A stretch of DNA of 64,000 nucleotides, taken from assembly GCF_008831545.1 (NCBI RefSeq), contig NZ_CP044523.1, forward strand, positions 1,488,001 to 1,552,000. Direction: 5' to 3'. The notes below the pieces were generated by a model. That model saw only the letters and a list, made by a program, of their open reading frames with translations, was not told the origin of the DNA and did not search any database. This document shows positions 44,173-52,366 of this stretch, piece after piece. The stretch comes from Halorussus halophilus. Its GTDB lineage: Archaea > Halobacteriota > Halobacteria > Halobacteriales > Haladaptataceae. Positions within the stretch are counted from its first letter, which is position 1. The number at the start of each line of letters is the position of its first letter. A program made the translations under genes and the position numbers.

Positions 44173-44613
44173 TTAGGACGTGAGTGTCACCCGTTCGGTG
44201 TCGGTTTCGGTGACGTTCAGGTCGGCTTGGAGCGCCGCGATAGCCTCCATCGGCTTGGTCTCGGAGTCGAAGACGCGGTCGAAGCCCATCTCGCGGAACT
44301 GCTCGCGAGTCTCCGCGAACTCGTCCTGACCGACCGAGAGATTGCCGCCGATGTAGGTGACCGGATCGAGTCCCGCCGCCTCGATGGCGTCGTGGAACCC
44401 CCGGCAGTCCTGCTCGGCGTGCCCGTAGAGCGAAGAGACGAGTACAGCCTCACCCCCGTGTGCCTGCGTGGCGTCGATGAACTCCTGCTGACTGGTCTGG
44501 ACCCCGAGGTTGACGACTTCGAAGCCCGCCGCGTCCAGTGCCTGTTCGAGAATCGTGATACCGACGGCGTGTGCGTCGGACCCGATAACACCGAGGACGA
44601 CTGTCGTTGACAT
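44173..44613 (-). CDS. mamA: Glutamate mutase sigma (B12-binding) subunit
   Basis: 146 residues. The cobalamin-binding motif GSDAHAVGITILEQALD (D-x-H-x-x-G) is at the N-terminus, followed by SSLYGHAEQD and YIGGNLSVGQ. It forms the active site at the interface with the epsilon subunit. First gene of the operon; the ATG at 44611-44613 is preferred to one eight codons earlier, since a TATA-like box lies about 30 bases upstream of it. Confidence 0.94.
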   Translation of the reverse strand: MSTTVVLGVIGSDAHAVGITILEQALDAAGFEVVNLGVQTSQQEFIDATQAHGGEAVLVSSLYGHAEQDCRGFHDAIEAAGLDPVTYIGGNLSVGQDEFAETREQFREMGFDRVFDSETKPMEAIAALQADLNVTETDTERVTLTS

Positions 44614-44625
44614 CGCGTTCGTATC

Positions 44626-44730
44626 TCCAATTAACAATACTTAAAGATAATCATTGTTCATGATTAATTGGCCTTAAGGTCCTTTCAGGCCCCCTATGAG
44701 CCTTCTACACAAACCACATGATTTATTGGG
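44626..44730. promoter_or_regulatory. Divergent promoter between mamA and mct with nested inverted repeats
   Basis: CCAATTAA (44627-44634) is mirrored by TTAATTGG (44664-44671), and inside it AACAAT (44633-44638) by ATTGTT (44653-44658). A minus-strand TATA-like TTTAAGTA lies between them, about 30 bases upstream of mamA. For mct, GATTTATTGG (about 44720-44729) is the likely TATA element, 37-46 bases before the ATG. A CCTTAAGG palindrome sits between. The repeats are placed where a regulator could cover the mamA TATA box. Confidence 0.6.
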
Positions 44731-44765
44731 AAGGTTTTTGTTACGCTCTCTCGACGGATGCGAAC

Positions 44766-45977
44766 ATGGCTGCGCTGGACGACGTGCGCGTTCTCGACTT
44801 GACGCAGGTGCTCGCTGGCCCGTACTGTACGATGTTGCTCGCAGACTTGGGCGCAGACGTAGTGAAGATAGAGCGCCCCGGCGGCGACCTCATTCGGCCC
44901 AATCCGCCGTTCGTCGGCGACGAGGACGCCTACGGGGGCTACTTCCAGAGCGTCAACCGGGGCAAGCGAAGTTTGGAGATGGACTTGACGGACGAAGAGG
45001 ACCGTGAGGACTTCCTCGGTCTGGTCGAAGACGCTGACGTCGTCGTCGAGAACTTCCGCGCGGGCACGATGGAGAAGTTCGGTCTCGAATACGAGCGACT
45101 CCGCGAGCGGAACCCGCAACTCGTCTACGCCTCCATTCGTGGCTTCGGCGACCCCCGGACGGGAGAAACCAACCGACAGGGACAGCCGTCTTTCGACCTC
45201 ATCGCCCAAGCCCTCGGCGGCGTGATGCAGATAACTGGTCAGGAGGACGGCCCGCCGACGAAGGTCGGGCCGGGCATCGGCGACCTGTTCACCGCTACGC
45301 TGAACGCCGTCGGAATTTTGGCCGCGCTCCACCACCGCGACCGGAGTCGGGAGGGTGACGAGAGCTGTGAAGATGGCGAAAGCGGAGAGGGTCAATACGT
45401 CGATACTGCGATGTACGATTCGATGATTTCGATGTGCGAGCGAACCATCTATCAGCACTCCTACACCGGCGAAGTGCCCGAGCGCCGGGGGAACTCCCAC
45501 CCGACGCTGTTCCCCTACAACGCTTTCGAGGCCCGAGACGGCTACGTGGTGATTGCAGCTTTCGGGGACAACCACTGGAGCGCGCTCTGCGAAGCGATGG
45601 ACCGACCGGACCTCGCCGCCGAGTTCCCAACTGCGGAGGACCGACTGAAAAATCGAAAGTCGCTCCGCGAGGAAATCGCCGACTGGACGAGTGAGCGAAC
45701 TGCCGACGAACTCTGCAAATTACTCGAAGGCTCGGTTCCCAGCGCGCCCGTGCAGGACGCCAGCGACGTGTTCGCAGACCCGCACGTCCACGCTCGGGAC
45801 ATGCTCGTTGAAGTCGAACAACCGGGCACGGACGAGCAAGTCACGATTGCTGGCTCGCCAATCAAACTGAGCGAGACGCCGACGAAACCGGGCGAGCGCG
45901 CACCCCTGCTGGACGAGCATCGGGCGGAACTGCTCGGAGATCGGGCGGACCCCGCGGAAGCGAGCGACGACGACTGA
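44766..45977 (+). CDS. mct: Mesaconate CoA-transferase (family III CoA transferase)
   Basis: 403 residues from MAALDDVRVLDLTQVLAGPYC, the family III (CaiB/BaiF) opening. Catalytic Asp in FDLIAQALGG and conserved GPGIGDLFTATLNAVGILAAL, EGQYVDTAMYDSM and RRGNSHPTLFPYNAF. It transfers CoA to mesaconate for the hydratase. Divergent from the mamA operon. An acidic insert (about residues 200-215) is unusual but short. Confidence 0.92.
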   Translation: MAALDDVRVLDLTQVLAGPYCTMLLADLGADVVKIERPGGDLIRPNPPFVGDEDAYGGYFQSVNRGKRSLEMDLTDEEDREDFLGLVEDADVVVENFRAGTMEKFGLEYERLRERNPQLVYASIRGFGDPRTGETNRQGQPSFDLIAQALGGVMQITGQEDGPPTKVGPGIGDLFTATLNAVGILAALHHRDRSREGDESCEDGESGEGQYVDTAMYDSMISMCERTIYQHSYTGEVPERRGNSHPTLFPYNAFEARDGYVVIAAFGDNHWSALCEAMDRPDLAAEFPTAEDRLKNRKSLREEIADWTSERTADELCKLLEGSVPSAPVQDASDVFADPHVHARDMLVEVEQPGTDEQVTIAGSPIKLSETPTKPGERAPLLDEHRAELLGDRADPAEASDDD

Positions 45978-46046
45978 TGGACGACGGGACTAGCGACCGA
46001 CCGCCGAACGATAAACTCTTTTTGTACCCGCTTCGACGTGCCACGT

Positions 46047-46367
46047 ATGGACTGGCCGCACGACCCTGACGGCGAAGAAGGTAGCGAAGGCGGGCGTAAG
46101 TACGGCATGGCGATTCTCGCCAAGAAGGTAGACGAAGACGAGGACTTCCCGCTGGCGAAGTCCGACTTCGTGGACGAACACGCAGACGAACCGATTCGCA
46201 TCAACTACAAGCGCGTCGTCAGCGTCGGCGATATCTTCGAACACGTCACCGAAGACGAGTACGAGGACATCGTCCACTTCCACAAGGCAGTCGGCAAAGG
46301 CATGCGCGCGGGGGGCTTCTGGGACTACCACCCGGTCGGGAGCGACCCCGAGAAGAAGAGCGCCTGA
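46047..46367 (+). CDS. DUF5785-like small acidic protein
   Basis: 106 residues from MDWPHDPDGEEGSEGGRKYG. Conserved-looking FVDEHADEPIRINYKRVVSVGDIFEHV and a C-terminal GGFWDYHPVG. By recall it matches the haloarchaeal DUF5785 family; function unknown. A T-rich stretch precedes the start. Confidence 0.75.
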   Translation: MDWPHDPDGEEGSEGGRKYGMAILAKKVDEDEDFPLAKSDFVDEHADEPIRINYKRVVSVGDIFEHVTEDEYEDIVHFHKAVGKGMRAGGFWDYHPVGSDPEKKSA

Positions 46368-46385
46368 GGAACTGAATCGGTCGAA

Positions 46386-47159
46386 TCAGTCGTCTAGCGG
46401 AAACTCGTCGTCTTTCTCTCTAACTGCGTCTTTCTCCGCGTCCTCCATTCGCTCTGCACCACCACCCGCGACAGCGTAGCGGTCGCGCTCGGGGTCCTCG
46501 CGCTCGACGCCCTCCTCGCCGAGCGTCCACGCCGACCCCGAATCGGTGTAGGTCTCCGCGCGGACTTTCTCTTCGAGCAAGTTGACTGCGACGGCGTTCG
46601 CGCCCTCGGGGATGATGAGGTCCGCACGTTTCTTGCAGGGTTCGACGAACTGCTCGTGCATCGGTTTGACCGTCGAGAGGTACTGGTCGATGACGCCCTC
46701 CAAGTCGCGTCCCCTATCGACCACGTCGCGCTCGATGCGCCGCAGAATCCGAACGTCGGCGTCCGTCTCGACGTAGACGTGCAGGTCGAGCATGTCGTTT
46801 ACGTCCTCGTCGTACAGCGCGAAGATGCCCTCCAAGACGATGACGTCGGTCGGTTCGACCGTCTTCGTCTCGTCCTTGCGGTTGTGAATCTCGAAGTCGT
46901 ACTGGGGCATCTCGATAGACTGGCCAGAGAGGAGGGCGTCCATGTGTTCACTCAGAAGGTCCCACTCGAACGCCGAGGGGTGGTCGTAGTTGACCTCCGC
47001 GCGCTCCTCGAACTCCATGTGGCTGAGGTCCTCGTAGTAGTTGTCCATCGGGATTCGCGTCACCGATTCTTCGGCCTCCTCGGTGATTTCGCGGGCGACC
47101 GTCGTCTTTCCGGCCCCGGTTCCCCCCGCGATGCCGATGACGAACGACGGGATTGTCAT
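46386..47159 (-). CDS. udk: Uridine kinase
   Basis: Phosphorylates uridine and cytidine in pyrimidine salvage. P-loop IGIAGGTGAGKTTVAREI at the N-terminus, MDNYYEDLSHM (uridine-binding), DVIVLEGIFALYDE and DADVRILRRIERDVVDRGRDLEGVIDQYL are family hallmarks. 257 residues; the C-terminal 45 residues (an acidic, charged extension after ETYTDSGS) are longer than in bacterial Udk. Confidence 0.93.
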   Translation of the reverse strand: MTIPSFVIGIAGGTGAGKTTVAREITEEAEESVTRIPMDNYYEDLSHMEFEERAEVNYDHPSAFEWDLLSEHMDALLSGQSIEMPQYDFEIHNRKDETKTVEPTDVIVLEGIFALYDEDVNDMLDLHVYVETDADVRILRRIERDVVDRGRDLEGVIDQYLSTVKPMHEQFVEPCKKRADLIIPEGANAVAVNLLEEKVRAETYTDSGSAWTLGEEGVEREDPERDRYAVAGGGAERMEDAEKDAVREKDDEFPLDD

Positions 47160-47347
47160 TGTCCCTGTTGAGGGAATATGGGGGTTTGAATCTCCCGGAA
47201 TTGGAGCAGGCGGGTGTCGGAATTTGTTAACCGTTATCCATCACCCCCACTGAAGCAGATTGGAGTCCTCCAATCGTCCACGTTGGACTTTACGCGCATG
47301 CAAAATTCCACACAAAAGATTTAGGGCAGAATATGTAATTTACCCCG

Positions 47348-48631
47348 ATGACAGGACCCTCCACCCGCCGTGGTGCGTTACGACTCTTCGCATCCATCGC
47401 CGCCGGGGGTGTTGCCGGGTGCGCTGGACGAACAGACCAAAAGCAGACTGAGAAATCGAGTTCGAGTACGACGACAACGACCGTGGCATCCGAACGAGAC
47501 ACTGCCACCACCACTACGCAACGGAAAACAACGGAGCAAATCGACCTACGAGGAGGGTCCGTACCGGCGAGTGGCGAGTGGCGCAATTACCGCCACGACA
47601 ATCTGAATAGTTCGTACGCTCCCGAGGCGACCGGTGCTCCTGAATCGGGGACGCCCTACTGGCGGATTACGAATGGATACATGCCCGCTATCTCAAAGAA
47701 GACGATGTACCTCAGGAGTGGCACGGGCGGTGTTCTGGCACTCGACGCACGAACTGGTGACAGACGTTGGCGCACGGACGTAGATGCGAGTGGTCCCGCA
47801 CCGGCAATCGCAAACGATGACGTGTTTTTCACTCATTCCGAGAGCATCACCTCGCTTGACGCGACTAGCGGCTCTGTCAACTGGACAACAGAGTTGAAGC
47901 GGGGAATCGTCTCTGCACCGACGGTCGTCGATGAAACGCTCTACTTCGCTCACAGCGAGTATTACGACAAACCCGTTTCGTTGTTCGCCATCGATGCGGC
48001 GACCGGGGAGGAAATCTGGAACGCGGAGGTCGGTGGAGAGTATAGCCCTAGCGACATCGTCGTGACCTCCGGGGAGATATTCGTAACGACGGAAAAATTG
48101 CACTCGATTGATAGAAAAACCGGAACCGAACGCTGGAGCGTTTCTGTGAGTGGTTCGGTCGATACGGTACCGGTTGTTCGGGATAGTCTCGTATTCGTCG
48201 GCGACCTCGACGGTGTCGTGTACGCCATCGATATAGAGTCTCAGCAGGTAATCTGGCGCGCGGAGACGGGGGCATCTAACGACAGTGGTGGAATTGCTGT
48301 AACCGATGAAATAGTGTTCTACAGCGGCACAGAAGCAGTCCATGCACTCGAATCTCGAACCGGCGAGCAGCGGTGGCGATTTTCGACGCAGTCCACGGCC
48401 GCACCAGCGACAGTCGCCGACGAGACCGTCTACTTCGGAACTGGCGTTCACGGGCGATATCTTCGGGCATTGGACACCACCACCGGAACCGAAAACTGGC
48501 GCTACCGATTTCCACGAATCGAGAAGGGTGACATGATCACCGGCGGCGTGCTAGATGCGCCGGTCGTCGTCGACGACGCGCTCTACGTGCGGACCGCTGG
48601 CGACTTCCTCTACGCATTCGGTAACGAGTGA
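47348..48631 (+). CDS. PQQ-type beta-propeller lipoprotein
   Basis: 427 residues. A lipoprotein signal: RRGALRLFASIAAGGVAGC, with a Thr/Ser linker (about residues 35-60). The rest repeats the PQQ-blade pattern: GVLALDARTGDRRWRTDV, SLDATSGSVNWTTEL, FAIDAATGEEIWNAEV, SIDRKTGTERWSVSV, YAIDIESQQVIWRAET, HALESRTGEQRWRFST, ALDTTTGTENWRYRF: seven blades visible. Lower GC content than its neighbours and no PQQ ligand set visible; likely a surface protein-interaction or BamB-like protein. Confidence 0.85.
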   Translation: MTGPSTRRGALRLFASIAAGGVAGCAGRTDQKQTEKSSSSTTTTTVASERDTATTTTQRKTTEQIDLRGGSVPASGEWRNYRHDNLNSSYAPEATGAPESGTPYWRITNGYMPAISKKTMYLRSGTGGVLALDARTGDRRWRTDVDASGPAPAIANDDVFFTHSESITSLDATSGSVNWTTELKRGIVSAPTVVDETLYFAHSEYYDKPVSLFAIDAATGEEIWNAEVGGEYSPSDIVVTSGEIFVTTEKLHSIDRKTGTERWSVSVSGSVDTVPVVRDSLVFVGDLDGVVYAIDIESQQVIWRAETGASNDSGGIAVTDEIVFYSGTEAVHALESRTGEQRWRFSTQSTAAPATVADETVYFGTGVHGRYLRALDTTTGTENWRYRFPRIEKGDMITGGVLDAPVVVDDALYVRTAGDFLYAFGNE

Positions 48632-48792
48632 CTTGTGGACCAAGATGCCAGATCCTGAATCAACAGGGTCGAAGGCGCAAGCCTTTCTAACTCAAATCGA
48701 TACACCCGAACCCAGAACGAACTCACCACTCCTCAAATAATGTCCAGAGAAAAGCGCAAATCTGACCGCCGTCAAACGGTCCGATAGCGTAT

Positions 48793-48987
48793 TTAAAGTC
48801 GCGTCAGGTTCTGCGCGCGCGGCCCCTTCGGGGCGTCTTCGATACTAAACTCTACGTCGGTTCCCTCTTCGAGGTCCGGGCCGCCGATGTCTTCCATGTG
48901 GAAGAAAACGTCGTCGTCGGAGTCGTCCGTCGTAATGAAACCGTAACCGCCAGTGTCGTTGAAGAAGTCAACGTTGCCTTCTGCCAT
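48793..48987 (-). CDS. cspA: Cold shock domain protein
   Basis: 64 residues from MAEGNVDFFNDTGGYGFITT. RNP1 motif GGYGFITT and RNP2 DVFFHMEDI are both present, for single-stranded nucleic acid binding. The frame extends upstream by 39 codons, but a TATA-like ATACTTATCC about 30 bases before the chosen ATG shows the true start. Confidence 0.94.
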   Translation of the reverse strand: MAEGNVDFFNDTGGYGFITTDDSDDDVFFHMEDIGGPDLEEGTDVEFSIEDAPKGPRAQNLTRL

Positions 48988-49277
48988 TGCGATTAGACGA
49001 ATGACCGTCCAACGGATAAGTATTGGGTATTCGTTTTCTGTAAAACAATATTTTTGAACAGATGTTTTTATTATCCGGGTTCGAATAGACAAGCGCGACT
49101 GCACGGTCGGCTCTAGAGCAAATCGCAGTCGTTTCCACTATTCGGCCCGTGATTCCGTGCGTATCGGCAATTCGTATCGGAATCGTCCGCCGACCGCCTC
49201 GCCCTTCAACTCACTTCTGGAACGCCTACCACGATTAGGATGGCTTATAACCCAGAAGGCCGAACCCCGAACCAACT

Positions 49278-50039
49278 GTGACGAACGCGCAGGTCACTCT
49301 GATTCAGATCGACAACTACGGACCGTGGACCGTGACGCCCGAACCCCGCCGTGAAGTGGACCTCCAGACGCTGCAATCGCGGCTCTACGCCGACATCTCA
49401 CAACTCGTCGGCAACCGGGAGGGGTACGTCTTCTTCACGCGCTTCGACAACATGATCGCCGTGACGAACGGCATCGACGAGGAGGCACACGCGCTCATGC
49501 AGGAGTCGGTGGCGAATCGGTACCCCGTCACCGTGAGTTTTGGCGTGGCGACCAGTCCCCGACCGGTCGAGGCGCTCGGGGAGGCGACCGAACTAATTCA
49601 AGACGCCGGGAGTGCCCAAGACGGCCAGCGAACCGAGATTCTACGCGGCCAGACGCTCCCGGACGACGAGCGAGCGGACGACGACGTGCAAATCGCACAC
49701 TTCGACGTGAACGACGCGACGGGCAAGTACACCGACCAGATGAACGCCTTCGACTCGTTCATCCACATCGAACAGGGCTACGCCGAGTTGATGCAGTACA
49801 TGCGCCGCGCGCACGACGCCCTCTCCTTCTTCGTCGGCGGCGACAACGTCATCGCGGTCTGTCCGGACTTAGACGAAACCGAGTACGAGGATGCCATCGA
49901 ACACGTCCAAGAGGCCGCCGAAGTCGAACTGAAGGTCGGTGTCGGCACTGCGGCAACTGCACAGGGTGCGGGTATGAGCGCGAAACACGCACTCGAAGAC
50001 TGCCGCGACGACGGTCATCGGGTCGTCTTCGATAGGTAG
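49278..50039 (+). CDS. gch3: GTP cyclohydrolase III
   Basis: Makes the formamidopyrimidine from GTP that feeds archaeal riboflavin and F420 synthesis. 253 residues from a GTG: TNAQVTLIQIDNYGPWTVTPEPRRE, then RFDNMIAVTNG, SVSFG-like VTVSFGVATSP, and FFVGGDNVIAVCP in the second half. The two halves are related cyclase-like folds. Usual family length. Confidence 0.93.
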   Translation: MTNAQVTLIQIDNYGPWTVTPEPRREVDLQTLQSRLYADISQLVGNREGYVFFTRFDNMIAVTNGIDEEAHALMQESVANRYPVTVSFGVATSPRPVEALGEATELIQDAGSAQDGQRTEILRGQTLPDDERADDDVQIAHFDVNDATGKYTDQMNAFDSFIHIEQGYAELMQYMRRAHDALSFFVGGDNVIAVCPDLDETEYEDAIEHVQEAAEVELKVGVGTAATAQGAGMSAKHALEDCRDDGHRVVFDR

Positions 50040-50189
50040 TCGGCCGTCTTCGACTGTTGATTCACGTCGGCTTCGACCGTCGAGTGACGTCGCCTTCGGT
50101 GAGTTACGTAGCAACTATTAACGTAGGTCGGTGACGGTGATAAAACTGCCGGGGATAGCTTTTAGGCCGACTGTGTGAATCTTTCTCAT

Positions 50190-50771
50190 ATGGAAGGCGA
50201 AGTCACCGTCCGAGACGTGATGACCCGCGACTACGTGGGGGTCAGCGAGTCGGACACGGTGCTGGGAGCAGTCCAGCTCATGCGCGAGGAGAGCGTCGGC
50301 AGCGTCGTCGTTCTCCGGGGCAGTGAACCGGTCGGCATCATGACTGAATCTGACGTTCTGGGGCTCGTCGCCGACGAAGGCGACCCCGCCGAGACGCCCG
50401 TCTCCGAAGTCATGTCGAACCCCGTCATCTCGATGCACGGCGAGCGTGCGCTCTCCGACGCCGCCGGGACCATGTCCAGAAACGACATCCGGCGCATCGT
50501 CGTCACCGACGACACCGACATGGTCGGCGTCCTCACCGAACGGGACGTGATTTCTGCGTCGGCCTCGCTATCAGGGGCACCGTCGGTGGCCGACGACTCG
50601 ATGCCCCCGGTTGGTAGCGACATCGGCGACGAACTCGGCGGCAACGTGAGCGACAACGGTGACCGCGCGGAGTACTCCGACCGGAGTATCTGCGAGACCT
50701 GCGGCACCCTTAGCCGAGAACTCACTAACGTCAACGGGCAACTCATCTGTGCAGATTGTCGAGAAGTATAG
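50190..50771 (+). CDS. CBS-domain pair with C-terminal zinc ribbon
   Basis: 193 residues from MEGEVTVRDVMTRDYVGVSE. Two CBS motifs (about residues 8-65 and 70-128; EPVGIMTESDVLGLV and DMVGVLTERDVISA) are followed by a disordered acidic linker and a zinc ribbon CETCG ... ICADC at the very end. Such proteins sense adenosine nucleotides; the ribbon suggests protein or nucleic acid contact. The Liv operon begins 160 bases downstream. Confidence 0.9.
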   Translation: MEGEVTVRDVMTRDYVGVSESDTVLGAVQLMREESVGSVVVLRGSEPVGIMTESDVLGLVADEGDPAETPVSEVMSNPVISMHGERALSDAAGTMSRNDIRRIVVTDDTDMVGVLTERDVISASASLSGAPSVADDSMPPVGSDIGDELGGNVSDNGDRAEYSDRSICETCGTLSRELTNVNGQLICADCREV

Positions 50772-50928
50772 CTAAGCCGAGAGCCGAAAACTGCCGAACG
50801 TGTCGCCTTTCTCGCAGTTATCTTTCAATTCGTAGACGTGCTAAAAAGCACAAGACACAAATAGGTTCCCCTTGCCAAGATACGTAACATGGTACGTTGT
50901 CACACGTCCCCACCTGAGGTGGTCGTCG

Positions 50929-52365
50929 ATGCCACCTAGCACGGGACTTGCGAACGCCGTCGTCAACGGTTTAGTCACCGGAAGCATCGTCGCGCTGGGT
51001 GCCATCGGACTCGCACTCGTCTACAACATCGCCGAGGTACCGAACTTCGCGCACGGCGAGTTACTGATGATCGGCGCGTACATGGCGCTGTTCGTCAACC
51101 AACCGGGTACCGTCCCCATATTCGACGCGCTGACGAATGCGTCCCGAAGTCTCGGAACGTTGGGTTACGTGGTCCTATTCGTCCTCACCGCCGGAGCGGC
51201 GTTAGGGGCGGTGTATCTACTCGGGGGTGAAGCCGCGCTGAAAGGGTCGTGGTGGCCCGGCGACCCGAATCCGGGGCTGGCGGTCGGAGTGCAACTTATA
51301 GCCGCGTCGGCCCTCGGACTCGTGGTCGTCGTCGGCTTCCCGTCCATCTGGGCCGGGCTACTCCTCGCGGCGATCCTGCTCGCCGCAATCGCACCGCTGT
51401 TGGAGAAGGTCGTCTTCCAGAAGTTCCGGGCGAAAGACGCCTCGTTGGCGACGATGCTCATCGTCACCCTCGGACTCTCCTTCGTCCTTCGGTTCGGCAC
51501 GCAGGCCGTCTACGGCGGTGAAGTCCGAACCTACAACGTCCCGCAGGTCGGTACCGTCTTCGGCTACGACGTCGGCCTGTCGGCGGCGAAGTTCTTCGAC
51601 TTCTACGCCAGCGGGGCCGGACTCGTCCTGCGAGTCATCGACAGCGGCCCGAACCCCGACCAGACGATGTTCACGTGGGGGTACTCGTGGCTCGCCGTGG
51701 CGATAGTCGTCGTCGGCACGCTCGCCGTCACAATCGGCGCGTACCGCTGGCGGCGCGGCGACGACGCACTCGGAGCCTCCCAGACGATTGGCCCGAAGCT
51801 CACCGCGTCCGTCGCGGGTCTGTTGACCCTCTCCGTGCTACTCGTGGTTTTGAGTGGCGAAGGGACGGTCCCCAACTCGGGGTCCTCGACGCGCGTCAGG
51901 CTCTCGGTCATGCGAGCGTCCGTCATCTTCATCGCCGCCGGCATGATGGCGTTCCTGCACTTCCTGTTGCAGGAGACGAAACTCGGCAAGGCGATGCGCG
52001 CGTCCAGCGACAACATCGACTTGGCGAAGATTACTGGCATCAACACCGACCGGGTGATGATGGCGACGTGGATCATCGCGGGCGCGTTCGCCGCCGTCGG
52101 CGGTGTGATGCTCGGCGTGCTGTTCAACCAACTGACCGTCAACATGGGATTCTTCCTGCTACTACCGATGTTCGCAGGAGTCATCCTCGGCGGGCTTCAG
52201 TCGGTGTACGGCGCGATTCTCGGCAGTTACATTGTCGGGCTCTCGATGGACGTGGGCATCTTCGCCATCCCCGGCATCGGTTCGACGTATCGGATTCCAA
52301 TCGCGTTCGTCATCCTGTTCGTCGTCTTACTTGTGAAGCCGGAAGGCATCACGGGAGGTGCCTAG
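50929..52365 (+). CDS. livH: Branched-chain amino acid type ABC permease (LivH)
   Basis: 478 residues from MPPSTGLANAVVNGLVTGSIVALGAIGLALVYNIAEVPNFAHGELLMIGAY, the LivH opening. The EAA-like loop is LGKAMRASSDNIDLAKITGINTD. Insertions between TM segments (about residues 85-125 and 220-330) make it longer than the usual 290-310 residues. The start is the ATG at 50929; the frame has a TTG 19 codons upstream. First gene of the livHMGF operon. Confidence 0.9.
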   Translation: MPPSTGLANAVVNGLVTGSIVALGAIGLALVYNIAEVPNFAHGELLMIGAYMALFVNQPGTVPIFDALTNASRSLGTLGYVVLFVLTAGAALGAVYLLGGEAALKGSWWPGDPNPGLAVGVQLIAASALGLVVVVGFPSIWAGLLLAAILLAAIAPLLEKVVFQKFRAKDASLATMLIVTLGLSFVLRFGTQAVYGGEVRTYNVPQVGTVFGYDVGLSAAKFFDFYASGAGLVLRVIDSGPNPDQTMFTWGYSWLAVAIVVVGTLAVTIGAYRWRRGDDALGASQTIGPKLTASVAGLLTLSVLLVVLSGEGTVPNSGSSTRVRLSVMRASVIFIAAGMMAFLHFLLQETKLGKAMRASSDNIDLAKITGINTDRVMMATWIIAGAFAAVGGVMLGVLFNQLTVNMGFFLLLPMFAGVILGGLQSVYGAILGSYIVGLSMDVGIFAIPGIGSTYRIPIAFVILFVVLLVKPEGITGGA

Positions 52366-52366
52366 C

